From Nocardia inohanensis NBRC 100128 (GTDB taxonomy: Bacteria > Actinomycetota > Actinomycetes > Mycobacteriales > Mycobacteriaceae): DNA of 61,746 nt. A program made the position numbers and the translations under genes. Numbering within the stretch: position 1 is the stretch's first letter; every line of letters starts with the position of its first letter. The stretch spans positions 1-61,746 of the forward strand of contig NZ_BDBK01000023.1 of assembly GCF_001612945.1 (NCBI RefSeq), given 5' to 3'. Positions 25,936 to 36,141 of the stretch are shown here, in pieces. Under the pieces are notes generated by a model. It worked only from the letters and a program-made list of their open reading frames with translations. It searched no databases and was not told where the DNA came from.

Positions 25936-25942
25936 GCTCAAG
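25922..25942. promoter_or_regulatory. HAIR operator (HspR binding site) of clpB
   Basis: GTTGAGT-N7-GCTCAAG, one mismatch per half from the HAIR consensus CTTGAGT-N7-ACTCAAG. HspR, encoded in the dnaK operon of this window, is the expected repressor. The site lies about 45 bases before the clpB start. Confidence 0.82.
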
Positions 25943-26079
25943 TCTGACTAGTTTCGGGCCGTCCCGCCAGGGTCCTTGGTCCCCGGACAACGTTACGCGC
26001 CGCGTTAGGATGGCACCGTTCGTTGACGCATCACATTCAGCTCGTCCGTACCGGTAACCCGAACGAATGGAGCAGGCCC

Positions 26080-27057
26080 ATGCGCGCGATCGTGGTACAG
26101 GACTTCGGCGGCCGGCCGCAACCCGAGGACATGCCGAAACCCGAGGCCGGGGCGGGGCAGATCCAGATCGCCCTGGAAGCGGCCGGCGTGAATCCGTTCG
26201 ACAAACGACTGATCGACGGGTTCCTGGACGGCAAAGTGCCCTACGACTTCCCGATGATTCCCGGGGTGGACGGGGCCGGGACGGTCTCGGCGATCGGGGA
26301 CGGGGTGACCTCCTTCCAGCCCGGCGATCGGGTGGTAGGCAAATTCCTGATCCCGCCGATCGGGCACGGCACCTGGGCCGAATACATCGTGGTGCCGGAG
26401 GGATCCACCATCGCGGCGGTGCCGGACGCGGTGAGTTCGATTCAGGCCGCGGCGCTTCCGACGGCCGCCATCACCGCACTGGATCTGGTTGACGCGGCGG
26501 GTATCACCGCAGGCCAGTCCGTGCTGATCATCGGCGCGGCGGGCGGGGTCGGATCATTCCTGGTGCAGCTGGCCACGACGGCGGGCGGCAATGTCATAGC
26601 CACCGCCCGGCCCGACGACACCGACCGGATGATCCGGCTGGGCGCGGCCGAGGTCGTCAACTACGGCGTGCGGGTGCCCGCATCGGACGCGCCGGAGCCC
26701 GCCCGCTACGAGGCGAGCATCACCGATCAGGTGCGAGCCACCCATCCCGGCGGCGTCGACGTGCTCTTCGATCTGGTCGGCGATGCCGAGCAATTGCGCG
26801 AGCTGACCCTGCTGGTGCGCGCGGGCGGCGCCCTCTACTCGACCGTATGGGCGGCCGACGAGACGCTGCTGAAGTCGCGCCACATCTCCGGTGGTAACTT
26901 CGAATCCAGCGGTGGCGCACCACAATTGGCGCGACTGCTGGACCTCGCGGCGAAGGGCGAACTGGTCATCCCCATCGACGCCACCCCGCCCCTGGCCGAC
27001 GCCGGGAAAGTCGTCGGCGCCGCCGGCGCCCGCGGCAAAACCGTACTGGTTGTCTGA
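26080..27057 (+). CDS. NADP-dependent oxidoreductase, MDR superfamily (quinone-reductase type)
   Basis: 325 residues. GroES-like N-terminal half (PFDKRLIDGFLDG, GVDGAGTVSAIGDGV) and a Rossmann half with VLIIGAAGGVGSFLVQLA, the AxxGxxG signature of zinc-free MDR quinone reductases. No zinc-binding Cys or His set is seen. Likely reduces a quinone or enone with NADPH; the substrate is unknown. ATG 26080 is backed by GGAG seven bases upstream. It is divergent from clpB and might share stress-responsive control, but HspR and SigH elements point leftward only. Confidence 0.86.
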   Translation: MRAIVVQDFGGRPQPEDMPKPEAGAGQIQIALEAAGVNPFDKRLIDGFLDGKVPYDFPMIPGVDGAGTVSAIGDGVTSFQPGDRVVGKFLIPPIGHGTWAEYIVVPEGSTIAAVPDAVSSIQAAALPTAAITALDLVDAAGITAGQSVLIIGAAGGVGSFLVQLATTAGGNVIATARPDDTDRMIRLGAAEVVNYGVRVPASDAPEPARYEASITDQVRATHPGGVDVLFDLVGDAEQLRELTLLVRAGGALYSTVWAADETLLKSRHISGGNFESSGGAPQLARLLDLAAKGELVIPIDATPPLADAGKVVGAAGARGKTVLVV

Positions 27058-27192
27058 ACCCCGGGTTACGCAAATCGATCGGCGTCGGCTATATCCGTGC
27101 GACCACCGTTTTTTCAGGGATACTGAACGCGGAGGACCGCCGGAAACCTGGTGTGTCCCGGTTGAGCAGCACAGGAAGGAAAGTTCGTCGTC

Positions 27193-28353
27193 GTGGATGC
27201 GCGTACGGCAGCGCTGGTCCGCGCAAACTTCCGGACAGTCGTCGAGGTCCCCCATGGTCCCGAACGACTGATCAGCGCGTTCTACGGCCATTTGTTCGCG
27301 GAGATTCCGGCCCTGCGGGAGCTTTTCCCCTCGGCCATGGATATGCAGCCCAAACGGCTGGTCACCGCGATCCAGTTCGTCCTGGACAATCTGGAGAACT
27401 GGGACCGAGCGCAACGATTCCTGGAACAACTCGCGCGCGACCATCGCAAATACGGGGTGGAGGCCGCGCATTACGACATCGCGGGGCGGGCGCTGCTGGC
27501 GGCGTTCCGCAGCTATAACGGGGCCGCGAACTGGCATCGCGGGCTGGAAGAGGGCTGGCGGGACATCACCATCCTGATTTCGGCGTCGATGGCCATCGGC
27601 GCGAATTCCGACAAATCGCAACCCTTCTGGGAGGCGACCGTGGTCGGGCACCGGCGGGTGGTGGACGATCTGGCCATCGTGCGCCTGCAATCCGATACGC
27701 CGATTCCGTATCTGGCGGGGCAGTACGTGCCGATCGCGATTCCGCAGCGGCCCAAGATGTGGCGCTACCTGTCCCCCGCGATTCCGACCAACCCGTACGG
27801 CGAGATCGAATTCCATGTGCGCAAGGTGCGGACCGGCTGGGTGAGCCCGGCCATCGTGAACGAGACACAGGTCGGCGACCGGTGGATGATCGCGGCGCCG
27901 CTGGGCGGGCTGCACGTGGATCTGAGCAGCCGCCGCGATGTGCTGATGATCGGCTCCGGGACCGGGATCGCCCCGCTGCGCGCGCAGTTGATCGAGATGG
28001 GGCGGCGCGGGATCAATCCGCGGGTGCACCTGTTCGTCGGCGGGCGCTACCCGTGTGACCTCTACGATGTCGAAAACCTCTGGCAGCTCTCGCAATCCAA
28101 CCCGTGGCTGACCGTGGTGCCGGTGTGCGAGAACGAGACCAATCCCTGGTGGCATCCCTATCCGCCCGCGGATACGCCCTTCGGCATGCACCGGCGGTTG
28201 ATCGGTAATCTCGGAGCGGTGGTGGCCAGTTTCGGCGGGTGGACGGATCGGCAGATCCAGATCGCCGGGTCGGCCCGCATGATCGCCGACACCAAGCGCG
28301 CGCTCATGTCGGTCGGCACGCCCGAATCGATCATCCAGTGCGATCCCGTATGA
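27193..28353 (+). CDS. Type II flavohaemoglobin (globin-FAD/NAD reductase)
   Basis: 386 residues, resembling Rv0385. Globin domain (1-140) with Tyr B10 in ISAFYGHLF and proximal His in ARDHRKYGV, then an FAD domain (about 150-250) with the altered motif WRYLSPAIP in place of the classical RxYS, and an NAD domain with MIGSGTGIAPLRAQL. Type II members differ from the nitric-oxide-detoxifying Hmp type in their cofactor pockets and have been linked to D-lactate oxidation in M. tuberculosis. GTG 27193 lies downstream of AGGAAGGAAAG. It is first in a two-gene rightward unit with a globin-less paralogue. Confidence 0.88.
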   Translation: MDARTAALVRANFRTVVEVPHGPERLISAFYGHLFAEIPALRELFPSAMDMQPKRLVTAIQFVLDNLENWDRAQRFLEQLARDHRKYGVEAAHYDIAGRALLAAFRSYNGAANWHRGLEEGWRDITILISASMAIGANSDKSQPFWEATVVGHRRVVDDLAIVRLQSDTPIPYLAGQYVPIAIPQRPKMWRYLSPAIPTNPYGEIEFHVRKVRTGWVSPAIVNETQVGDRWMIAAPLGGLHVDLSSRRDVLMIGSGTGIAPLRAQLIEMGRRGINPRVHLFVGGRYPCDLYDVENLWQLSQSNPWLTVVPVCENETNPWWHPYPPADTPFGMHRRLIGNLGAVVASFGGWTDRQIQIAGSARMIADTKRALMSVGTPESIIQCDPV

Positions 28354-28365
28354 GACTGCTCCACT

Positions 28366-28445
28366 CGTCATTCCGGCGTGCTTTTGGCCGGAATCCACAC
28401 GCCAGCCGGGGTGTGGATCCCGGCTGAGAGCATGCCGGGATGACG
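28366..28445. repeat. 80-nt imperfect palindrome between flavohaemoglobin-family genes
   Basis: Two 35-base arms (28366-28400 and 28411-28445) flank a ten-base loop. 29 of 35 positions are exact complements and all six exceptions are transitions that still pair as G-U in RNA, so a transcript would form an unbroken 35-bp stem. The ends are CGTCAT and ATGACG. It looks like a REP/MITE-type element lying inside a probable operon, 20 bases before a strong ribosome binding site. It is the only copy in this window. Confidence 0.8.
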
Positions 28446-28475
28446 GGCAAGCTTTGAAATGATCAGGAGGACACG

Positions 28476-29261
28476 GTGGCCCTGGGCCCGGACCAGACCG
28501 GCGCGCTCGCGCTCGGCGAGCAGACCGAGTGGACCTCGACGGTGGTCGGCGCGCACCGGCTGCGTGACGATCTGACCGTGGTGCGGTTGATCGGCGAGTT
28601 CGTGCCGTTCGCGGCCGGGCAGTCGGTGGAGGTGCGCACCCCGCAGCATCCGAATATGGTGCGGCGCTTGTACCCCGCGCTGCCGCCGTCGATGGACGGG
28701 AAGCTGGAGTTCCATATCCGGACGGTGCCGGGTGGCTGGTGCAGCGGATCGCTGGTCTCGGATACCCGCGCCGGGGACGAGTGGCGGATCAGCGCGCCGA
28801 CCGGCTGGCTGGCCGTCGATCCGTACGCACCGGAGATCGTCATGATCGCGGACGGCGTAGGTCTCGCGCCGTTGCGCGCACTGCTGCTGGACCATTCGCG
28901 GCGCGAGAACCCGCAGCGGGTAACCCTTTTCGTAGGCGCGCGCTATCCGAGGGACCTGTACGCCTCGGACATGCTGTACCTGCTGGCGAACGAACTGCCC
29001 TGGCTGACAGTGGTTCCCGTCGTCCAGGACGAGTACGACCCGCCGCGCATGGACAACTGGTACGAACAGTGCCGGGTCGATATCGGTTTCAGCCCCGAGG
29101 AGATGCTGCCGGGCGAACTCGCCGATGTGGTGGGCCGGTTCGGGCCGCTGGATCAGCACCAGGTGCTGGTCTGCGGCGGTTCGGCGGCCGTGCACTCCAC
29201 CGTCGAACGGCTCATCGCCTCCGGGACTGCCCCGGAAGCCATTCGCTACGAAGGGTTCTGA
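28476..29261 (+). CDS. Globin-less flavohaemoglobin paralogue (ferredoxin-reductase-fold protein)
   Basis: 261 residues that line up with residues 145-386 of the flavohaemoglobin upstream, starting EWTSTVVGAHRLRDDLTVVRL, with no globin domain. The FAD motif is changed (RRLYPALPP against RYLSPAIP) and the nucleotide motif is degenerate (MIADGVGLAPLRALL against MIGSGTGIAPLRAQL), so cofactor binding may be altered or lost. GTG 28476 has AGGAGG five bases upstream, a better site than either full-length paralogue, which argues against a decaying fragment. It may act as a reductase partner or regulator of the two full proteins; this is inference. Confidence 0.82.
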   Translation: MALGPDQTGALALGEQTEWTSTVVGAHRLRDDLTVVRLIGEFVPFAAGQSVEVRTPQHPNMVRRLYPALPPSMDGKLEFHIRTVPGGWCSGSLVSDTRAGDEWRISAPTGWLAVDPYAPEIVMIADGVGLAPLRALLLDHSRRENPQRVTLFVGARYPRDLYASDMLYLLANELPWLTVVPVVQDEYDPPRMDNWYEQCRVDIGFSPEEMLPGELADVVGRFGPLDQHQVLVCGGSAAVHSTVERLIASGTAPEAIRYEGF

Positions 29262-29264
29262 GTT

Positions 29265-30434
29265 CTAGAACAGGGGATCGTGGCGGATGTTCTTGGTGGG
29301 GGTGCCTGCGGCCATCAGGCGGAATTTGGTGGTCTGCACCATGGAGGGTGAGCCGACGATCTGCACGTCGCGGTCTTCCCAATTGCCGTAGCTCGCAACG
29401 ATTTTGCCGATCTGCCCGACCTGCCGCGGTTGCAGGCAGGACAGGTCGGGCAGATCGGTGGCGGCGTCGGCCTGCCACCACGGGTTCTCATCGCTCTCGG
29501 TGACCGGGGTGACCGTCAGCCATTTGTTGGCCTGGGCGATCTGGTCGAGCACCTCGAGATCGTAGAGATCGCACGGGTAGTGGCCGCCGACGAAGAGGTC
29601 GACCTTGGGGTTGGAGCGGCGCATGGTCATCGCCATGAGCTGGGCACGCAGCGGCGCGATGCCGGTGCCGCAGCCGATCATGAGCATTTTGCGGCGGGTA
29701 TTGCGAGGCACGCCGAGCCCGCCGAGCGGCGACCCGATGAGCCATTGTTCACCGACGCGGGTGTGCCCGACCATGGCCGGACTCACCCAGCCGCCGGTGA
29801 CGCCACGGATGTGGAATTCGATCTCACCCGAGGGGTTGGCCGGGATGGCCGGTGAGAGGTAGCGCCACATGCGCGGACGCGAGGGGATCTGCACGCTCAT
29901 GTACTGGCCGGCCGCGTACTGCATGGGCTGGTCCAGTTGCAGCCGCACGACGGCGAGATTGCGCAGTACTTCCCGATGTTCGATGACGGTGCCGGTCCAG
30001 ACCGGCGGGGTGCTCTCCTGCTCGGCGGCATTGATCATGGTGTCGGCGATGATGCCGATACCCTCGTCCCAGGCCCGCCCGACCTCTTCGGTCCACATCT
30101 CGGTGCCGGCGTACGCCTCCAGCGCCGCCTTGAGTGATTTGCCCACGGCCGCATAGTGTTCGGCCACCACGCCGTACTTGCGATGGTCGCGCCCGAGCTG
30201 GGCCAGGAAGGGCAGTAGCTTGTTCGGCTCCTCGAGCCGGTCCACCACGTACGCGATGGCCTTCACCAGCCGGTCGCGCTGGGCGTCCAGCGCGGCGGGG
30301 AAGAAGTCGCGAACCTGTGGGAAGTCGGTGAAGAGGATGGCGTAGAACGATCGGGCGAGTTTCTCGGGGCCACCGTCCTCCGCAGCAACCGCCTTGAACG
30401 TCGTTCTAATCAATGCGACGGTCCGCGAATCCAT
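29265..30434 (-). CDS. Second type II flavohaemoglobin
   Basis: 389 residues, paralogue of the protein at 27193. Globin domain with Tyr B10 (ARSFYAILF) and proximal His (GRDHRKYGVVAEHY), FAD motif WRYLSPAIP identical to its sister, and intact NAD motif MIGCGTGIAPLRAQL. It converges on the globin-less paralogue with three bases between stops. ATG 30434 was chosen because it aligns with the start of the sister protein (MDSRTVALIRTTF against MDARTAALVRANF); upstream codons to 30524 have no support. A long AT-richer region lies upstream. Function as for the sister, possibly with different regulation. Confidence 0.86.
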   Translation of the reverse strand: MDSRTVALIRTTFKAVAAEDGGPEKLARSFYAILFTDFPQVRDFFPAALDAQRDRLVKAIAYVVDRLEEPNKLLPFLAQLGRDHRKYGVVAEHYAAVGKSLKAALEAYAGTEMWTEEVGRAWDEGIGIIADTMINAAEQESTPPVWTGTVIEHREVLRNLAVVRLQLDQPMQYAAGQYMSVQIPSRPRMWRYLSPAIPANPSGEIEFHIRGVTGGWVSPAMVGHTRVGEQWLIGSPLGGLGVPRNTRRKMLMIGCGTGIAPLRAQLMAMTMRRSNPKVDLFVGGHYPCDLYDLEVLDQIAQANKWLTVTPVTESDENPWWQADAATDLPDLSCLQPRQVGQIGKIVASYGNWEDRDVQIVGSPSMVQTTKFRLMAAGTPTKNIRHDPLF

Positions 30435-30950
30435 TTGTGTCACAACCCCATTTCGCACTCGAACACAAGCAAGACCGGCGAGTGCAGTGCTGCGGGACAC
30501 TCGACAGCAGCCGTTGCTCAGCAAGTGTAGGCGAGGTTAGCCAGCAACGGAACGGGACGTTTCAATAACACGCCCTTTAATCCTCGAAAACCTGAACTTT
30601 GCGGGTATTCAGAGCAGAAAACAGACTGTTCACCTGCAACACGCCGCGCGACACGGGGTTTCACTCAACGTATCGGGAAGATTCATTTTGCAAGGCTCGA
30701 GTACACAGCGACCGAACCGCAACCTCGACGGGTTGCGAATTCCATTGCGGCATACCGACAGAACTCGCAATTCCCCCATTGCATTAACCTACCGGTCCGT
30801 TTGTATTTCGCAGCCATAAAGATTCGCGAATTCCACGGAAAAACACCGCGAACCAGCATATTTCACGCAAACCACCGCGCGGGTCGCTCCCGCCCGCGAA
30901 CGACGAAGGCGGCGACCCGGATTCGGATCGCCGCCTCCAATGCGGTCGTA
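30435..30950. other. 516-bp AT-richer intergenic region
   Basis: Between flavohaemoglobin 2 (leftward) and the end of hspR (leftward). The part near 30908-30935 is the hspR terminator. The rest is markedly richer in A and T than its surroundings and contains the ten-base repeat GCGAATTCCA twice (30735-30744 and 30826-30835) and a related TCGCAATTCC between them. It should hold the promoter of flavohaemoglobin 2, which I could not place. Short open frames here have no ribosome binding site or codon bias, so I call no gene. Confidence 0.6.
30908..30935 (-). terminator. Terminator of the dnaK-grpE-dnaJ-hspR operon
   Basis: GGCGGCGA (30908-30915) pairs with TCGCCGCC (30928-30935); an inner CCG-GATT-CGG extends the stem. 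It begins 15 bases past the hspR stop on the leftward strand. Confidence 0.78.
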
Positions 30951-31349
30951 CTACTGCGACTTCCGCCGGTTCCGGGGCTGCCAGACCACGAGCGCGGTAC
31001 TGCGGGCCGGCGGGGACAGATCCGGCCGGTAACCCGACCGCAGCCGGTCCACCTCCGAACTCAACTCCGCCACCCGCTGCTGGAGCTCCTCGACCTGGTT
31101 GGTGAGTTCGATGATCCGTTTGATGCCGGCCAGATTGACGCCCTCGTCCTGGGACAGGCGCTGCACCTCGCGGAGCAGCTCCACATCCCGGTCCGAGTAA
31201 CGGCGGCCGCCACCCGAAGTGCGTTGCGGCGACACCAGACCCAGTCGGTCATAGGTGCGCAGCGTCTGGGCGTGCATGCCCGCCAGCTGTGCCGCCACCG
31301 AGATCAGGAAATACTGCGCCTCGCTGCTCTTCTTCGGATCGGAATTCAT
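30951..31349 (-). CDS. hspR: Heat-shock repressor HspR (MerR family)
   Basis: 132 residues: MerR-type winged helix (about 12-80: FLISVAAQLAGMHAQTLRTYDRLGLVSPQRTSGGGRRYSDRDV), then a coiled coil (about 85-110, LTNQVEELQQRVAELSSEVDRL) and a basic tail. HspR binds HAIR sites with DnaK as co-repressor, shutting off dnaK and clpB. ATG 31349 overlaps the dnaJ stop by one base (TGATG); an upstream in-frame GTG lies inside dnaJ and is not needed. Last gene of the operon it represses, giving negative feedback. Confidence 0.95.
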   Translation of the reverse strand: MNSDPKKSSEAQYFLISVAAQLAGMHAQTLRTYDRLGLVSPQRTSGGGRRYSDRDVELLREVQRLSQDEGVNLAGIKRIIELTNQVEELQQRVAELSSEVDRLRSGYRPDLSPPARSTALVVWQPRNRRKSQ

Positions 31350-32524
31350 CACGCACCTGCCCATCCCGCGCGCGGATCGAAACCACTGGTCTTCTCTGCC
31401 TCCGTATAGCGCCGGAGCGCCTCGATGGCATTGTCGTCCAGCTTCTGCGGGACCGCGACCTTCACCGTGACGAGCAGATCGCCCGCGCCGCCGTCGCCGC
31501 GCTTGGGCACACCCCGGCCGCGGACCCGCAGGGTGCGGCCGTCGGCGGTGCCCGGGGGCACCTTGACGCCGACGCGACCGTCCAGGGTCGGCACGGAAAC
31601 CGTTGTGCCCAGCACGAGTTCGGCGTAGGTGACCGGCAGCACCAGGGTCAGGTCGTCGCCGTTGCGGCCGAAGACCTTGTCCTGGCTGACGTGCACGGTG
31701 ACGTACAGGTCACCGGGCGGTGCGCCGCGCAGGCCCGCTTCGCCCTGTCCCGCCAGGCGAATCCGCTGCCCGTCGCGCACCCCCGGCGGGATACGGACGG
31801 TAATGGTGCGGGTCCGGTTCTGGATTCCGGAGCCCCGGCAATCCGGGCACGGGTCGTCGATGATGGAGCCGGTGCCCCGGCAGTCCTCGCACGGCTCGCT
31901 GAATCCGAACGCACCCTGATTGCGGCTGACCACGCCGGAACCATTGCAGTGCGGGCAGACTCGCGGACTGGTCCCCGGCTTGGCGCCGCTGCCGTGGCAG
32001 GTGGTGCAGGCCGCGGGACTGGTCATGCGCAGCGGCACGGTCACGCCCTGGGCGGCCTCGCGGAAGCCCAGCGTCGTCTCCGTCTCCACATCGCTGCCGC
32101 GGCGGGGCCGCGACGAGGTGCGGGTGCCGCCCCGGTTGAACAGGCCGCCCAGGATGTCGCCGAGTCCACCGTCGCCGGCGGCCGGACCGCCCTGGCCGAA
32201 GATGTCCCCGATATTGAAATCGCCGGAGAACCCGCCCGGCTGGCCGTAGCCCGCCCCGGGATTGAAGCCGCCGCGGCCGAAACCACCGCCCGCGAACAGC
32301 TTTCGTGCTTCGTCGTACTCCTTGCGCTTCTCCGGATCCGACAGCACGGCATTCGCCTCGCTGACGGCCTTGAACCGCTCCTCGGCCTTGTTGTCACCCG
32401 GGTTCTTGTCCGGGTGCAGGTCACGAGCGAGTCTGCGGTAGGCCTTCTTGATCTCGTCCTGGGTGGCGCCGGAGGAAACACCCAGATCCTTGTAGAAGTC
32501 CTTCTCCAGCCACTCCCGATTCAC
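31349..32524 (-). CDS. dnaJ: Co-chaperone DnaJ (DnaJ1 type)
   Basis: 391 residues. J domain (about 8-75) with the HPD triad in RDLHPDKNPGD, a Gly/Phe-rich linker (about 80-130), a zinc domain with four CxxCxGxG repeats (CTTCHGSG, CPHCNGSG, CEDCRGTG, CPDCRGSG) and C-terminal substrate-binding domains. It delivers clients to DnaK and stimulates its ATPase. GTG 32524 follows GGAGGAG within about eight bases. Located between grpE and hspR as in other actinobacteria. Confidence 0.97.
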   Translation of the reverse strand: MNREWLEKDFYKDLGVSSGATQDEIKKAYRRLARDLHPDKNPGDNKAEERFKAVSEANAVLSDPEKRKEYDEARKLFAGGGFGRGGFNPGAGYGQPGGFSGDFNIGDIFGQGGPAAGDGGLGDILGGLFNRGGTRTSSRPRRGSDVETETTLGFREAAQGVTVPLRMTSPAACTTCHGSGAKPGTSPRVCPHCNGSGVVSRNQGAFGFSEPCEDCRGTGSIIDDPCPDCRGSGIQNRTRTITVRIPPGVRDGQRIRLAGQGEAGLRGAPPGDLYVTVHVSQDKVFGRNGDDLTLVLPVTYAELVLGTTVSVPTLDGRVGVKVPPGTADGRTLRVRGRGVPKRGDGGAGDLLVTVKVAVPQKLDDNAIEALRRYTEAEKTSGFDPRAGWAGA

Positions 32525-32575
32525 CAGGCATCTCCTCCTTTCTCTGTCGTCCGCGCCGGTAGCGCGAGTGGGTTG

Positions 32576-33207
32576 TTAATCAGTGCCAGCGGCATCGGTG
32601 CCAGCGTTCGTCGTATTCGACTGCGCCGCAGCCGAATCCGCCACACCGTCGGTAACGCCGACGAGCGCGTGACGCAGTACGCGATCGCCGAAGCGGTAGC
32701 CCTTGCGCATCACCATGCCGATCACCGGGTGCGCGCCGTCGCCCTCGTGCTGCACGGCCTCGTGCAGGGTCGGATCGAAAGAGTCACCCTCCGAACCGAA
32801 CTCCTCGAGACCCTGCTTCTGCAAGGCGGTGACCAGCTTGTCCGCGACCGACTTGAGCGGTCCGGTCTCCAGGTCACCGTGGGCGCGGGCGCGATCGAGA
32901 TCGTCCAGCACGGCCAGCAATTCGCCGACCACCTGCGCCTTGGCATTGTCGATGGTGGCCTTGCGGTCCCGTTCGACACGGCGGCGGTAGTTGGCGTACT
33001 CGGCCGTCAATCGCTGTAGATCGGCGGTGCGCTCGGCCAATTCGGCGCTGATGGCGTCGGCGAGGGCGTCCTCGCCGAACTCCGGAGTCCCCTCGGGCCC
33101 GAGGGCCGCGGCGGAGTCCTCCACCGCGGCCTCGAAAACCTCACCCGTTGCCGCGAAGCGGCCGTCGAACTCCGCCGGATCGGCGTTGTGTTCCGGGTTC
33201 TGGTTCG

Positions 33208-33211
<4 letters not shown>
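32576..33211 (-). CDS. grpE: Nucleotide exchange factor GrpE
   Basis: 211 residues: acidic disordered N-terminus, long helix (about 50-110, LAERTADLQRLTAEYANYRRRVERDRKA) and a C-terminal beta domain (KQGLEEFGSEGDSFDPTLHEAVQHE, MVMRKGYRFGDRVLRHALV). It releases ADP from DnaK. GTG 33211 overlaps the dnaK stop by four bases (GTGA), so translation is coupled, fitting the stoichiometric need. Confidence 0.96.
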
Positions 33212-35046
<1,835 letters not shown>

Positions 35047-35181
35047 TGTGTTCCTCCTAGTAGTACGTACCTGCGTTTCATGCGCTGGACCTCGCCTGAG
35101 CACTCACGGCGCATGGTCCACAGCAACACTGAGCGTGGTCGGCTCAATCCTGCACCCGGAAGCTCTCCGGCGCAACTTGAA

Positions 35182-35202
35182 CTTGAGTCCGAGCCACTCA
35201 AC
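35182..35202. promoter_or_regulatory. HAIR operator (HspR binding site) of dnaK
   Basis: CTTGAGT-N7-ACTCAAC, matching the HAIR consensus CTTGAGT-N7-ACTCAAG at 13 of 14 fixed positions. It lies 136 bases upstream of the dnaK ATG in the 313-base gap 35047-35359, which otherwise holds the dnaK leader and the terminator of the leftward DUF1707 gene. Confidence 0.88.
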
Positions 35203-35319
35203 CTTGTCGATCAGCTGCAACGATAGGCGCACGTCGAGGTATTCCCGGGCGCCGAAAAAATCTTTCCGGGGGCGTGCCGGGGTCATTGTGTGCACACCGC
35301 TCGGTCTGCAACCAGGGTT

Positions 35320-35345
35320 CGCACCCCAATCGTGATCGGGGTGCG
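35320..35345 (-). terminator. Terminator after the DUF1707 pair
   Basis: CGCACCCC (35320-35327) pairs with GGGGTGCG (35338-35345), with an inner ATC-GT-GAT. It begins 14 bases past the stop of the second DUF1707 gene and insulates the dnaK promoter. Confidence 0.68.
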
Positions 35346-35359
35346 CTCAGGTTCGGAGA

Positions 35360-36133
35360 TCAGCTCTTGGCGGGGTACACCGTCAGCGGCTCGCCCGAAA
35401 GGGTGACCGTGAAGTATCCGGAACGGTCGTCCTTGCCCGCGTACACGCTGACTATCGGATCCTTGTCCGCCTTGTGCTCGATGCTCAGATACTTGGCCCG
35501 GCCGCCGGGGACGTGCACCGTCTCGGCGGCGCCCGCGAGCAGGCGAGCCAGCTTCGGCAGGTCGAGCTTCGACAGATCCACCGGCTCGGCGCCGGTCGAG
35601 CGCGCAGTGTCTCCGTAGGAACTGAATCCGCCCTTGTCATAGCGGTATCGGTCGTCGCGCTGGGCATTTCCGCCGCGGCGATTCACCAGCACGTACTCGG
35701 GGTAGAAGGTCACCTCTTCGACGACGCTGTCACCGAAATGCTCCTGATAGGCGGCGATGAAGCTCGCCACGCCGCGACCGGTGGTGGCATCGGGAATCTG
35801 CGGGCGCAGGGGGTCGGAATTGGAGATGCAGCCGCCCATCGCGCCGGTAATCATCGCGACCGCGAGCGCTGCCGCTCCGATCTTCCAGCGCCGCAGGTCG
35901 TTTCGGCGTTGCGGGCGCAGCAGCGGGCTGTTCACCAGGTTCCGGGGGATCTGGAGATCGCCGACGAGGGCGTCGAGATCGCCGAAGGTGCGGGCGTCCA
36001 TGGCGGCGGCGGTGCGTTCGGCGTGCTCGGCAGCGGTCAATTCGCCGGTGTCCCGGGCATTGTCGAGCAGCGCGCAGGCATCCACGCGATCGCTGTCGCG
36101 GACCCGCAGACCTTGGTTCCTGATGTCGGCCAT
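35360..36133 (-). CDS. DUF1707 membrane protein, second of a related pair
   Basis: 257 residues: one DUF1707 domain (about 8-60, LRVRDSDRVDACALLDNARDTGELTAAEHAERTAAA), a transmembrane helix (about 85-102) and an exported domain (about 120-257) that matches its neighbour, for example GVASFIAAYQEHFGDSVVEEVTFYPEYVLVNRR against GISLFIEQYRAKFGDTVVDELNLYQGYAIVTRP. DUF1707 is a small actinobacterial domain of unknown function, often next to membrane segments. ATG 36133 has AGGA upstream and lies eight bases after the upstream gene, so the pair forms an operon. Confidence 0.8.
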   Translation of the reverse strand: MADIRNQGLRVRDSDRVDACALLDNARDTGELTAAEHAERTAAAMDARTFGDLDALVGDLQIPRNLVNSPLLRPQRRNDLRRWKIGAAALAVAMITGAMGGCISNSDPLRPQIPDATTGRGVASFIAAYQEHFGDSVVEEVTFYPEYVLVNRRGGNAQRDDRYRYDKGGFSSYGDTARSTGAEPVDLSKLDLPKLARLLAGAAETVHVPGGRAKYLSIEHKADKDPIVSVYAGKDDRSGYFTVTLSGEPLTVYPAKS

Positions 36134-36141
36134 ATCGGGTC

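Noticed and set aside
28476..29261. Middle flavohaemoglobin-family gene as a pseudogene fragment
   Set aside because: The frame is intact to a normal C-terminus, the ribosome binding site is strong and codon bias is normal, so I treat it as a gene with altered motifs.
30599..30787. A 62-codon frame in the AT-rich gap
   Set aside because: No ribosome binding site and codon use unlike the neighbours; the region looks non-coding.
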